NCBI RefSeq assembly: GCF_030816715.1
Contig: NZ_JAUSYH010000001.1
Span: 3,472,001-3,536,000 of the forward strand
DNA from: Streptomyces achromogenes
GTDB taxonomy: Bacteria; Actinomycetota; Actinomycetes; Streptomycetales; Streptomycetaceae
Direction: 5' to 3'
Length of the DNA stretch: 64,000 nucleotides
Shown: one piece after another, positions 1 through 7,423 of the stretch
Layout: each line of letters starts with the position of its first letter
How positions within the stretch are numbered: the first letter of the stretch is position 1
Position numbers and translations under genes: made by a program
Notes under the pieces: generated by a model
What the model was told of the DNA's origin: nothing
Databases searched by the model: none
The model's input: the letters and a program-made list of their open reading frames with translations, nothing else

Positions 1-58
1 CCGGGCAAGGCACTCGGCTAGGTCACAGCGCCGGCCCGCGCGCCGTCCGGGTACGACG

Positions 59-90
59 ATGGGGCGGCTCCCCCGGGGGAGCCGCCCCAT
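59..90. terminator. Perfect 32-bp palindrome, transcription terminator
   Basis: The sequence reads the same on both strands (ATGGGGCGGCTCCCC and its complement). It starts 48 nt past the hup stop codon and can form a GC-only hairpin in either direction. It probably ends hup and any rightward gene lying left of the window. Confidence 0.75.
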
Positions 91-137
91 TCGCGTTGCT
101 GAGCCTCGTACGCAGATCCCGTCGCGTACGCGAAGGC

Positions 138-419
138 CTACTTGCCCTTGGCGGCTTCCTTGAGCTTGCTGCCCGCGGACACCTTGACGCTGTAGCCGGC
201 CGGGATCTGGATCGGGTCACCGGTCTGCGGGTTGCGCGCCGTGCGAGCGGCACGGTGGGTGCGCTCGAAGGTCAGGAAGCCGGGGATGGTGACCTTCTCG
301 TCGCCCTTGGCGACGATCTCGCCGACGGTCTCGGCGAACGCGGCCAGAACGGCGTCGGCGTCCTTACGGGTCACCTCGGCGCGGTCGGCCAGCGCGGCCA
401 CCAGCTCACTGCGGTTCAT
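138..419 (-). CDS. hup: HU family nucleoid-associated DNA-binding protein
   Basis: This 93-residue protein has the usual length and the complete HU fold, beginning MNRSELVAALADRAEVT. It carries the DNA-binding arm pattern GFLTFERTHRAARTARNPQTG and ends KLKEAAKGK. HU dimers bend and compact the chromosome. It lacks the long Lys/Ala tail of the second Streptomyces HU (HupS), so it is the short HupA type. The ATG at 419 is chosen because GGGAG lies about 8 nt upstream; a longer reading to 590 has no support. It stands alone, with a palindromic terminator 48 nt downstream. Confidence 0.95.
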   Translation of the reverse strand: MNRSELVAALADRAEVTRKDADAVLAAFAETVGEIVAKGDEKVTIPGFLTFERTHRAARTARNPQTGDPIQIPAGYSVKVSAGSKLKEAAKGK

Positions 420-730
420 GTTCTTACTCCCGTGTTCTTCTTGCCGTTGAGGCGTGCCACGCGGCAGAGCCGCCTGTGGGGCACAGCGAAGTCGTTGTGC
501 TCGCGCCCAGGGACGCATCCTGCCCCTACCTGCGGCGGGAAAGCCAATCCGGCACCCGCTCGGAGTCGTGAGACAACCCTTGGGAGTCACACGAGAGCGC
601 TTGGCTCGGGCGCAACCCTAGAGGGCCGTCCACGGCGCGACGTTCCACGACGCGCCGATGCGGGGGCCGTCGTGGCGATCGTCACAGACCGCCCCGGCCC
701 CCGCGTGCTGCACGACAGAGCCTACAAAGG
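420..730. other. Intergenic region between malic enzyme gene and hup
   Basis: This 311-nt stretch holds the hup leader and upstream region on the right-to-left strand and the 3' flank of the malic enzyme gene. A GC-rich hairpin lies at 660-704. I see no credible gene in it: the open frames crossing it are shadows with poor codon pattern. Confidence 0.6.
660..704 (-). terminator. Candidate terminator of the malic enzyme gene
   Basis: GCGGGGGCC at 660-668 pairs perfectly with GGCCCCCGC at 696-704 across a 27-nt loop. It begins 26 nt past the stop codon. There is no T-run, which is common for Streptomyces terminators. Confidence 0.45.
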
Positions 731-2149
731 CTACGAGGCCGACGCCCCGGCGGCCTTGGCGGCCTCGCGCACCGCGCCGGCCACCGCGCCCGCGACCTTG
801 TCGTTGAAGACGCTCGGGATGATGTAGTTCGCGTTGAGCTCGTCCTCGCTCACGACGTCCGCGAGGGCCTTCGCGGCCGCGAGCATCATCTCCGTGTTGA
901 CGGTGCGGGACTGCGCGTCCAGCAGGCCGCGGAAGACGCCCGGGAAGACCAGCACGTTGTTGATCTGGTTGGGGAAGTCGGAGCGGCCGGTGGCCACGAC
1001 CGACGCCGTCTGGCGGGCGACCGCCGGGTCGACCTCGGGGTCGGGGTTCGCGAGCGCGAACACGATGGAACCCTCGGCCATCGCGGCCACGTCGTCGCCG
1101 TCGAGGACGTTCGGGGCGGAGACGCCGATGAAGACGTCCGCGCCGCGCACGGCCTCCTTCAGCGTGCCCGTGAGGCCCTCGGGGTTGGTGTTGTCGGCGA
1201 TCCAGCACAGCGCCGAGTCGGGGGCCGCGTCGACGAGGTCCGGGCGGCCCGCGTGGACCACGCCGTGGATGTCGGCGACGACCGCGTTCTTGACCCCGGC
1301 GGCGAGCAGCAGCTTGAGGATGGCCGTGCCGGCCGCGCCCGCGCCGGACATGACCACGCGCACGTCGCCGATGCCCTTGCCCACGACACGCAGGGCGTTG
1401 GTGAGGGAGGCGAGGACGACGATCGCGGTGCCGTGCTGGTCGTCGTGGAAGACGGGGATGTCGAGCGCCTCGCGCAGCCGGGCCTCGATCTCGAAGCAGC
1501 GGGGGGCGGAGATGTCCTCGAGGTTGATGCCCGCGAAGCCGGGGGCGATCGCCTTGACGATCTCGACGATGGCGTCGGTGTCCTGGGTGTCCAGGCACAG
1601 CGGCCAGGCGTCGATGCCGGCGAACCGCTTGAAGAGGGCCGCCTTGCCCTCCATGACGGGCAGCGCGGCCTTCGGGCCGATGTTGCCGAGGCCGAGCACG
1701 GCGGAACCGTCCGTCACGACCGCAACGGAGTTGCGCTTGATGGTGAGACGCCGGGCGTCCTCGGGGTTCTCGGCGATCGCCATGCAGACCCGGGCCACAC
1801 CCGGCGTGTAGATCATCGAGAGGTCGTCACGGTTGCGGATGGGGTGCTTGGACGCCATCTCGATCTTGCCGCCGAGGTGCATCAGGAACGTACGGTCGGA
1901 GACCTTGCCGAGGGTGACGCCCTCGATGCCGCGCAGCTGCTCGACGATCTCGTCGGCGTGGGAGGTGGAGGTGGCGGCGATGGTGACGTCGATGCGGAGC
2001 TTCTCGTGGCCGGACGCCGTGACGTCGAGGCCGGTCACCGAGCCTCCGTGGGACTCGACGGCTCCGGTGAGCTGGGAGACCGCGGTGCCGCTGGCGGGCA
2101 CCTCCAGCCGGACCGTCATCGAGTAGGAGACGCTGGGCGCCGTTGCCAT
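731..2149 (-). CDS. NAD-dependent malic enzyme with N-terminal ACT-like domain
   Basis: Oxidatively decarboxylates malate to pyruvate, linking the TCA cycle to gluconeogenesis and pyruvate metabolism. The 472-residue protein begins with an ACT-like regulatory domain (about residues 5-90). The malic enzyme N-domain follows (YTPGVARVC; DGSAVLGLGNIGP), then a Rossmann domain with SGAGAAGTA. The ACT domain suggests allosteric control by a small ligand. The ATG at 2149 is chosen because AGAGGAAG lies 7 nt upstream; an ATG at 2167 would put that ribosome site inside the gene. By position it matches the S. coelicolor malate oxidoreductase next to hupA. NAD rather than NADP preference is inferred from family and position. 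A structured RNA with its own terminator lies upstream. Confidence 0.92.
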   Translation of the reverse strand: MATAPSVSYSMTVRLEVPASGTAVSQLTGAVESHGGSVTGLDVTASGHEKLRIDVTIAATSTSHADEIVEQLRGIEGVTLGKVSDRTFLMHLGGKIEMASKHPIRNRDDLSMIYTPGVARVCMAIAENPEDARRLTIKRNSVAVVTDGSAVLGLGNIGPKAALPVMEGKAALFKRFAGIDAWPLCLDTQDTDAIVEIVKAIAPGFAGINLEDISAPRCFEIEARLREALDIPVFHDDQHGTAIVVLASLTNALRVVGKGIGDVRVVMSGAGAAGTAILKLLLAAGVKNAVVADIHGVVHAGRPDLVDAAPDSALCWIADNTNPEGLTGTLKEAVRGADVFIGVSAPNVLDGDDVAAMAEGSIVFALANPDPEVDPAVARQTASVVATGRSDFPNQINNVLVFPGVFRGLLDAQSRTVNTEMMLAAAKALADVVSEDELNANYIIPSVFNDKVAGAVAGAVREAAKAAGASAS

Positions 2150-2289
2150 GGCCGACTTCCTCTGCACTGCTGGGTCGCGGGATTGCGGTCCGATCGTCGC
2201 ACCTACCGACGAGTACGGGAAAGCCGCCCCGAATTGCGATCGTTTTGTTCTCGAGGAACGGGCGGGCGCGGCCGTGCCCGGCGCAGGAA

Positions 2290-2321
2290 AGAGGCCCGCA
2301 TCACAGGTGATGCGGGCCTCT
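2290..2321 (-). terminator. Strong terminator upstream of malic enzyme gene
   Basis: AGAGGCCCGCATCAC at 2290-2304 and GTGATGCGGGCCTCT at 2307-2321 form a perfect 15-bp stem with a 2-nt loop; read leftward it is followed by TTTCC. It lies 140 nt before the malic enzyme start and 159 nt after the helD stop. It may therefore end helD, a small RNA (2290-2421) or an attenuated leader. Confidence 0.8.
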
Positions 2322-2421
2322 CCCCTCGTTCATGACACCGACCCGCCATGCTCGCCTCGCGGCAAGTGGTCGCTCGTAGCGACGAAGGTTGGGCCCGGGG
2401 GCTTGGATCGAGCCGGTGTCA
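2290..2421 (-). ncRNA. Candidate structured small RNA or cis-acting leader
   Basis: Leftward transcription from an extended -10 (TGTTAGCCT, forward 2427-2435) would start near 2421. The RNA would open with UGACACCG (2414-2421), which pairs perfectly with CGGUGUCA (2333-2340). That closes a domain with inner hairpins GUCGCU/AGCGAC and CUUGCC/GGCGAG. The perfect terminator at 2290-2321 follows directly. A ten-codon reading frame (MNEGRGPHHL) overlaps the terminator but has no ribosome site. The layout of a folded domain plus terminator ahead of a metabolic gene fits either a free sRNA or a riboswitch-like attenuator. I do not recognise the family. Confidence 0.5.
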
Positions 2422-2479
2422 CGACCAGGCTAACAAACGGATGCCCGAACGCCATTCCCGTGCGGGCAGTTCACCTCGA

Positions 2480-4894
2480 TCAGTCCCGCAGAAGGTCCGG
2501 CACCCCGTGGGCGTCCGGCTCGTCCCGTTCCCCGGACACCACCGTGAGCTGCTGCGTCGCCCGGGTGAGGGCGACGTACAGCACCCGCAGGCCGGCCGGC
2601 GACTCGTCGGCGATCTCCGCCGGCGAGACGACGACCGTGGCGTCGTACTCCAGGCCCTTGGCCTCCAGGCTGCCGAGCGCCACCACGCGGTCCCCGAGAC
2701 CGGCCAGCCAGCGTCTGGCCTCCTCACGGCGGTTCATGGCGACGACGACGCCGACGGTGCCGTCCACGCGCGCGAGGAGCCGTTCGGCCTCCGCGCGCAC
2801 GGTCGGCGCCAGGGAGCCGCGGGCGGCCGTGAAGCGGGGCACGACACCCGTCGACCTGACCGCCGACGGGGACTCGGCGCCGGGCATGGCCAGGGCCAGC
2901 ACCCTGGCGGCCAGTTCGGCGATCTCGGCCGGGTTGCGGTAGTTCACCGTCAGCTGGAAGCGGCGGCGGGGGCGGGTGCCGAGGGCCTCGTCGCGTGCCT
3001 CGGCGGCCTCGTCGGGGTCGGACCAGGAGGACTGGGCCGGGTCGCCGACGACCGTCCAGGTGGCGTGCCGGCCGCGGCGGCCGACCATGCGCCACTGCAT
3101 CGGGGTGAGGTCCTGCGCCTCGTCGACGATGACGTGCGCGTACTCGGTGCGCTCCTGCGCGAGCCGCTCGGCGCGCTCGCGCTGGGTCTCCTCGCGTGTC
3201 GGCATCAGCTCCTCGAGGCCGGTGAGCTGGTCCAGCGGGTCGAGCTCGCGTCTCTTGCGGGGGCGGGCCGGGGCGCCGAGGACCGCCTGGAGCTCGTCGA
3301 GCATGGCGATGTCGTGCACGGAGAGCCCGTCCCGCTTGAGGGAGCGGGCGACCTTGCGGACCTCGCCGGGGTTGAGGATCCGGCGGGCCCAGCGGCCCAG
3401 CCGCCGTTCGTCGGCCATGGCCCGCAGGACGGCCTGCGGGGTGAGCTCGGGCCACCAGGCGTCGAGGAAGGCGATGAAGGCGTCCTCGGTGCTGACGTCC
3501 TCGTCGAAGGAGGAGCGCAGCTCGGCGGCGAGTTCCGGGTCGCTGTGCCGACCGGACGCGCCCGAGCGCTCCCACAGGGCGTCCAGCAGCAGCTTGCGGG
3601 CGCGGGGGCGCAGGAGGTTCACCGGGGCGGTGCCGCTGAGCGCGTTGTGCCGGATTCGCTGGAGGTCGGAGGCCTCCAGCTCCAGCCGGCGGCCGAACGC
3701 GACGACGCGCAGCCGACTGGGCGTCGTCGCGGGCGCGGGGGTCTCCTCCGGCTCGTCGGGCCCATCGAGCCCGTCGAAGCCGAGCTGTGTCGGCCGCGTC
3801 GCGCCGCGACCCCCGCCGTCGCCGTTCTCCAGGGCGCCGCGGGCGGCTTTGCGCAGCACCTTCAGCATCCTGTACGACCCCTTGGCCCGGGCCACCGCCG
3901 GGGAGTCGTACACGGTGGCCTCGGCGCCGTCGACGAGGGAGCCGATGGCGCGGATGGCGACCTGGCCCTCCTCGCCGAGGGACGGGAGCACGCCCTCGGT
4001 GTACGCCACCAGCAGGGGCGTGGGCGAGACGATCAGGATGCCGCCGGAGTACCGGCGCCGGTCCTGGTAGAGCAGATAGGCGGCGCGGTGCAGCGCGACG
4101 GCGGTCTTCCCGGTTCCCGGCCCGCCCTCGACGTACGTGACGGAGGCGGCGGGGGCGCGGATGACGAGGTCCTGCTCGGCCTGGATGGAGGCGACGATGT
4201 CGCGCATGGTGTGGCTGCGGGCCTGGCCGAGGGCGGCCATGAGGGCGCCGTCGCCGATGACGGGCAGTTCGCCGCCGTCCAGGGTCGCCCGCAGCTCGGG
4301 ACGCATCAGGTCGTCCTCGACGCCGAGGACGCGCCGTCCCTTGGAGCGGATGACCCGGCGGCGCACGACGCGCCCCGGGTCGACGGGGGTGGAGCGGTAG
4401 AACGGGGCGGCCGCGGGCGCCCGCCAGTCGATGACCAGCGGCGCGTACTCGGAGTCGAGGACGCCGATCCGGCCGATGTGCAGCGTCTCGGCGATGTCGG
4501 CCGTGTTGTCGGGGCGGACGGCGCCCTCGGCGGGCTCGACGGCGGTGTAGGCGCCGTCCGGGCCCTTCTTGCCGTCCTTGCCGAGCAGCAGGTCGATCCG
4601 CCCGAAAAGGAAGTCCTCGAACTCGTTGTTGAGCCGGTTGAGGTGGACGCCGGCCCGGAAGACCTGGGCGTCCCGTTCGGCGAGAGCCCCGGGCGTGCCG
4701 ACCTGGCCCCGCTGGGCCGCGTCGTTCATGAGGAACTCGGCCTCGTGGATCTTCTCCTCGAGGCGGCGGTACACCCGGTCGAGGTGTACCTGTTCGACGC
4801 TGATCTCTCGGTCCCGCACCGAATCCCCCACGGAATCCTGCGCGGCTTCGTCGACCGATCCGACCAAGGTCTCCTGCTGTGCCTGAGCGGCCAC
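2480..4894 (-). CDS. helD: HelD/HelR-type RNA polymerase recycling motor ATPase
   Basis: This 804-residue superfamily 1 helicase-like protein releases stalled RNA polymerase from nucleic acid; some Streptomyces members (HelR) also protect polymerase from rifamycins. A charged N-terminal coiled-coil arm (about 30-105) precedes the ATPase. Walker A is GGPGTGKT at 257-264, and the Walker B segment is VIVDEAQDL. UvrD-like C-terminal motifs include GLEYD and LYVALTRATQQL. The start is GTG with AAGGGGG just upstream. It lies 69 nt behind the anti-sigma gene and may be cotranscribed with sigU. Its ribosome site is part of a long inverted repeat (4896-4947). I saw no sequence I could confirm as a rifamycin-associated element. 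Confidence 0.9.
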   Translation of the reverse strand: MAAQAQQETLVGSVDEAAQDSVGDSVRDREISVEQVHLDRVYRRLEEKIHEAEFLMNDAAQRGQVGTPGALAERDAQVFRAGVHLNRLNNEFEDFLFGRIDLLLGKDGKKGPDGAYTAVEPAEGAVRPDNTADIAETLHIGRIGVLDSEYAPLVIDWRAPAAAPFYRSTPVDPGRVVRRRVIRSKGRRVLGVEDDLMRPELRATLDGGELPVIGDGALMAALGQARSHTMRDIVASIQAEQDLVIRAPAASVTYVEGGPGTGKTAVALHRAAYLLYQDRRRYSGGILIVSPTPLLVAYTEGVLPSLGEEGQVAIRAIGSLVDGAEATVYDSPAVARAKGSYRMLKVLRKAARGALENGDGGGRGATRPTQLGFDGLDGPDEPEETPAPATTPSRLRVVAFGRRLELEASDLQRIRHNALSGTAPVNLLRPRARKLLLDALWERSGASGRHSDPELAAELRSSFDEDVSTEDAFIAFLDAWWPELTPQAVLRAMADERRLGRWARRILNPGEVRKVARSLKRDGLSVHDIAMLDELQAVLGAPARPRKRRELDPLDQLTGLEELMPTREETQRERAERLAQERTEYAHVIVDEAQDLTPMQWRMVGRRGRHATWTVVGDPAQSSWSDPDEAAEARDEALGTRPRRRFQLTVNYRNPAEIAELAARVLALAMPGAESPSAVRSTGVVPRFTAARGSLAPTVRAEAERLLARVDGTVGVVVAMNRREEARRWLAGLGDRVVALGSLEAKGLEYDATVVVSPAEIADESPAGLRVLYVALTRATQQLTVVSGERDEPDAHGVPDLLRD

Positions 4895-4895
4895 C

Positions 4896-4947
4896 GGGCC
4901 CCCTTCTGACGTGCTGGGCAGCCGTCAACCGTACGCGAAGGGGGCCC
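4896..4947 (-). promoter_or_regulatory. Inverted repeat that can mask the helD ribosome-binding site
   Basis: On the coding strand GGGCCCCCTTC (4947-4937) is followed 30 nt later by GAAGGGGGCCC (4906-4896). The second arm contains the helD Shine-Dalgarno and ends one base before the GTG start. The 11-bp arms are perfectly complementary, so the mRNA can fold with the ribosome site closed. It could also act as an intercistronic terminator or RNA-processing site. Confidence 0.6.
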
Positions 4948-4963
4948 TCGAAGCCATGCGTGC

Positions 4964-5797
4964 CTACGCGTCGACCTGGACGAGCTTCTTGCCGTCGAAG
5001 GTCATGACCTCGAAGTGGTCGATCTCGTTGGTCTTGAAGGCCGCGCCGCCCGACACGTAGAGCGGGTTCTTGGCCTGTTCGGTCTTGGCGCCGGGGAGGC
5101 CGTAGCCCCAGTCGGGGACCGACCAGGAGGAGACCGTCTCGCGCTCGCCGTTCTTGCCGACGGCGATCAGCGAGCACTTCTCCGGACCCTTGACGTTCTT
5201 CAGCTCGACGCCGATCTCCGTGCCCCACGCCTTCTCGCCCATGGCGACGGTCGCGGAGACCTTGCTGGCGGAGTCGGTCGCGGAGACCCGCTGGGCGAGC
5301 GCGTCGAAGGCGTCCTTGGCGGAGTTCGCGGACTTGGTGGAGCCCGCCTGGACGCCCTTGCTCCCGCCGTCGCCGCCGGTCGCGGCCAGCACCGTGAGGG
5401 GACCGCCGATGATCAGCGCGGCCGCGGCCGCCACCAGGAAGAAGGAACGGCGGCGCTTGAGCGCGCGGCGCTCGGAGATCTCGTCGACCAGCCGCTCGGC
5501 GAGGCGCGGGCTGGGACGGGCGGACAGGGAGTCGCCGATCGCCGGGGTGCCGGAACCGGGCAGGTCCGCGAGCGCGGCCAGCATCGGCTCCATCCCGGCC
5601 AGCTCGTCGAGCTGCTGGGCGCACCATTCACAGCCGGCGAGATGCGCCTCGAAGGCGGTCGCCTCGGCGTCGTCGAGGATGCCGAGGGCGTAGGCGCCGA
5701 CGGTCTCGTGTTCGCTCGGGCTCGGAGATCCCACAGATCCCTGCATGGGGCCAGACATACCCGGCCCACCTGCTCCGAACCCCCCGTAAATGCTCAT
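4964..5797 (-). CDS. rsuA: Zinc-binding anti-sigma factor of the SigU system
   Basis: A 277-residue single-pass membrane anti-sigma factor. The cytoplasmic N-terminus has a ZAS zinc motif (H30, then H52-x3-C56-x2-C59 in HLAGCEWC). A membrane segment (about 134-156, FFLVAAAAALIIGG) leads to an extracytoplasmic domain of about 120 residues that could sense envelope state. It probably holds the ECF factor encoded just upstream. The start ATG overlaps the sigma stop (TGATG), so the two are translationally coupled; a GTG one codon earlier is an alternative. By synteny it corresponds to S. coelicolor RsuA, whose loss affects differentiation; that name rests on gene order and homology from memory. 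Confidence 0.85.
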   Translation of the reverse strand: MSIYGGFGAGGPGMSGPMQGSVGSPSPSEHETVGAYALGILDDAEATAFEAHLAGCEWCAQQLDELAGMEPMLAALADLPGSGTPAIGDSLSARPSPRLAERLVDEISERRALKRRRSFFLVAAAAALIIGGPLTVLAATGGDGGSKGVQAGSTKSANSAKDAFDALAQRVSATDSASKVSATVAMGEKAWGTEIGVELKNVKGPEKCSLIAVGKNGERETVSSWSVPDWGYGLPGAKTEQAKNPLYVSGGAAFKTNEIDHFEVMTFDGKKLVQVDA

Positions 5798-6318
5798 CAC
5801 GCCGTCACCCCCCGCTCCTCCAGAGCCAGCTTCATCGACCGCAGGGCGTAGAACACCCGTGAGCGCACGGTGCCGCTGGGTATGCCGAGCGTCTCGGCCG
5901 CCTCGTTGACGGTACGCCCCTTGAAGTACGTCTCGACGAGCACCTCCCGGTGGGCCGGGGTCAGGTCGTCGAGCGCGTCGGACAGCGTCATCAGCCACAG
6001 CGCCTTGTCGATCTCGTCCTCCGCAGGAATGACCTCCAGCGGCGACGGGTCGACCTCCTGCGGCCGGGCCTGCCGGCTGCGGTGGCCGTCGATGACGATG
6101 CGACGTGCGACCGTCACCAGCCAGGGGCGTACCGATCCGGTCGCCCGATTGAGCTGACCGGCGTTCTTCCAGGCACGGATGAGCGTCTCCTGCACGACGT
6201 CCTCGGCACGCTGCCGATCTCCGGCAACCAGGCGCAGGACATACGCAAGCAGGGGTCCGGCATGCTCCCGATACAGAGCACGCATCAGCTCCTCGTCAGG
6301 TTCCGAGGGCTGGGACAT
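5797..6318 (-). CDS. sigU: ECF RNA polymerase sigma factor (SigU-like)
   Basis: A 173-residue ECF sigma factor with region 2 (ALYREHAGPLLAYVLRLV; AEDVVQETLIRAWK) and region 4 (LTPAHREVLVETYFKGR; GIPSGTVRSRVFYALR), and little linker. It directs polymerase to a stress or developmental regulon and is presumably released from the coupled membrane anti-sigma factor. The ATG at 6318 is preferred (GAGGG about 11 nt upstream); an in-frame GTG 15 codons earlier lacks a ribosome site. In S. coelicolor sigma-U overactivity delays aerial growth. A possible ECF-type promoter (GGAAT/CGTC at 18-nt spacing, forward 6481-6507) lies upstream but is weak evidence for autoregulation. Confidence 0.9.
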   Translation of the reverse strand: MSQPSEPDEELMRALYREHAGPLLAYVLRLVAGDRQRAEDVVQETLIRAWKNAGQLNRATGSVRPWLVTVARRIVIDGHRSRQARPQEVDPSPLEVIPAEDEIDKALWLMTLSDALDDLTPAHREVLVETYFKGRTVNEAAETLGIPSGTVRSRVFYALRSMKLALEERGVTA

Positions 6319-6701
6319 GCGATGTCGGGCCCTCGATCCACGTTCATTGGCCACGGCCGCATCTTTGCGCACGCCCACCTCCGGTGTCCGGGGGATCCCC
6401 CGTTCGGTCGCTCGACGACGGGTACGCAAGGGGGGTGTTGAGCGTTCAAACCGTGGGGACACTTTTCTTCCGGGTGTCATGACGAGGGGGACATGGCGGC
6501 ACATTCCCACCGTCTTTTCTTTACAAATCCGCCACACCGACAAGATCGCGCCGCCTGCCCGTCGGCCGCCGCGGGTAAACGGTGTGTAATCGAAATCACT
6601 TCGACAACCGCCAGGCCGCGGCTCCACGAAAGCCGCATACCCGGCAGGGCAGTTGGCGGACGGTCACCCGGGGCGCGGCCGCACGGCCGCCCGACGGACC
6701 C
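6319..6701. other. Intergenic region upstream of sigU
   Basis: This 383-nt stretch has lower GC than its surroundings around 6480-6610, consistent with promoters. It should hold the sigU promoter region and the 3' end of the CGNR gene transcript. A GGAAT-N18-CGTC element on the minus strand (6481-6507) is the only ECF-like motif seen. No gene is supported here. Confidence 0.45.
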
Positions 6702-7298
6702 TCAGGCGCGCGCGAGCGCGGCGCGCCTGCGGTGCCGTGCGACCCGTTCCCGGTTCCCGCAGACCTCGCTGGAGCACCAGCGCCGGCGACGCCCTCGGGA
6801 GGTGTCGACGTACACGATCGGGCAGTTGTCCCCCGCGCACTGCCGCAGCCCGGCCCGGGCGACCGGATCGGTGAGCAGTTCCACCGTGTCCAGGGCGACC
6901 GCGGCGAGCAGCGCGGCGCAGCCCGGCGGCCGGTCCAACTCGCGCACCAGCGCGCCGTCCGCGCCGCGCACGGCACGAGGGACGGGCGGCGCGACCCGGG
7001 CGGCGTCGTTGACCCGGGCCAGCGCGAGGTCGTGGGGAGCGGCGGCGGTATGCGCCAGCCACCCGTGCACCAACTGTCCTACATTGCGCCGCAGTTCCCT
7101 GAAGGCCGGCGGCCAGGAAGGGTCGGCGTGGTTCAGCGGGGTGCCCGGCGGGACGAGTCCGCAGCCGCGGATCCACGCGCACAACGGCGCGACACCGTCG
7201 AGATGTTCCTGGGGGTGACTGGTCGCCAGCAGGTCGAGACAACACCGCCCGGCGTCGAACCGCAGCTCGTGGAAGTCCGTGACCGTCCCCAGTGCCAT
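6702..7298 (-). CDS. ABATE domain / CGNR zinc-finger protein, putative regulator
   Basis: This 198-residue protein has an N-terminal ABATE-like domain (about 10-140: FDAGRCCLDLLAT at the start). A C-terminal treble-clef CGNR finger follows, with QCAGDNCPIVYVD and WCSSEVCGNRERVARHRR. Family members are thought to bind nucleic acid and act as transcription or stress regulators; the target is unknown. The ATG at 7298 has AAGGCGG 6 nt upstream. It follows nnaR on the same strand 125 nt later, so cotranscription is possible but not shown. Confidence 0.85.
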   Translation of the reverse strand: MALGTVTDFHELRFDAGRCCLDLLATSHPQEHLDGVAPLCAWIRGCGLVPPGTPLNHADPSWPPAFRELRRNVGQLVHGWLAHTAAAPHDLALARVNDAARVAPPVPRAVRGADGALVRELDRPPGCAALLAAVALDTVELLTDPVARAGLRQCAGDNCPIVYVDTSRGRRRRWCSSEVCGNRERVARHRRRAALARA

Positions 7299-7423
7299 GC
7301 GCCACCGCCTTGGGCGTTCTCCCGGAAGAACCCTTCCCCTCACAGTGCCAGCGCGGGAAGCCGATAACCAGCCCGTCCGGGGCACTGCCCGGGGCAGTTG
7401 CGGCCCCGGGGCGGGCAAACCGC

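Noticed and set aside
2326..2420. tRNA or 6C RNA in the helD-malic enzyme gap
   Set aside because: No cloverleaf or TTCGA-type T arm is present, and the two C-rich hairpin loops that define 6C RNA are absent.
2348..4909. 853-codon + strand open frame
   Set aside because: Antisense shadow of helD with Gly/Arg/Ala-rich composition and no recognisable domain.
4896..4960. Rifamycin-associated element upstream of helD
   Set aside because: The inverted repeat present has GGGCCCCCTTC arms 30 nt apart, which does not look like the compact element I associate with rifamycin control, and I cannot confirm its consensus without a search.
6524..6544. PafBC-type promoter upstream of sigU (TTGTCGGTG on the minus strand)
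   Set aside because: The -35 part is perfect, but no TANNNT occurs at 8-nt spacing, so it is probably a chance match.
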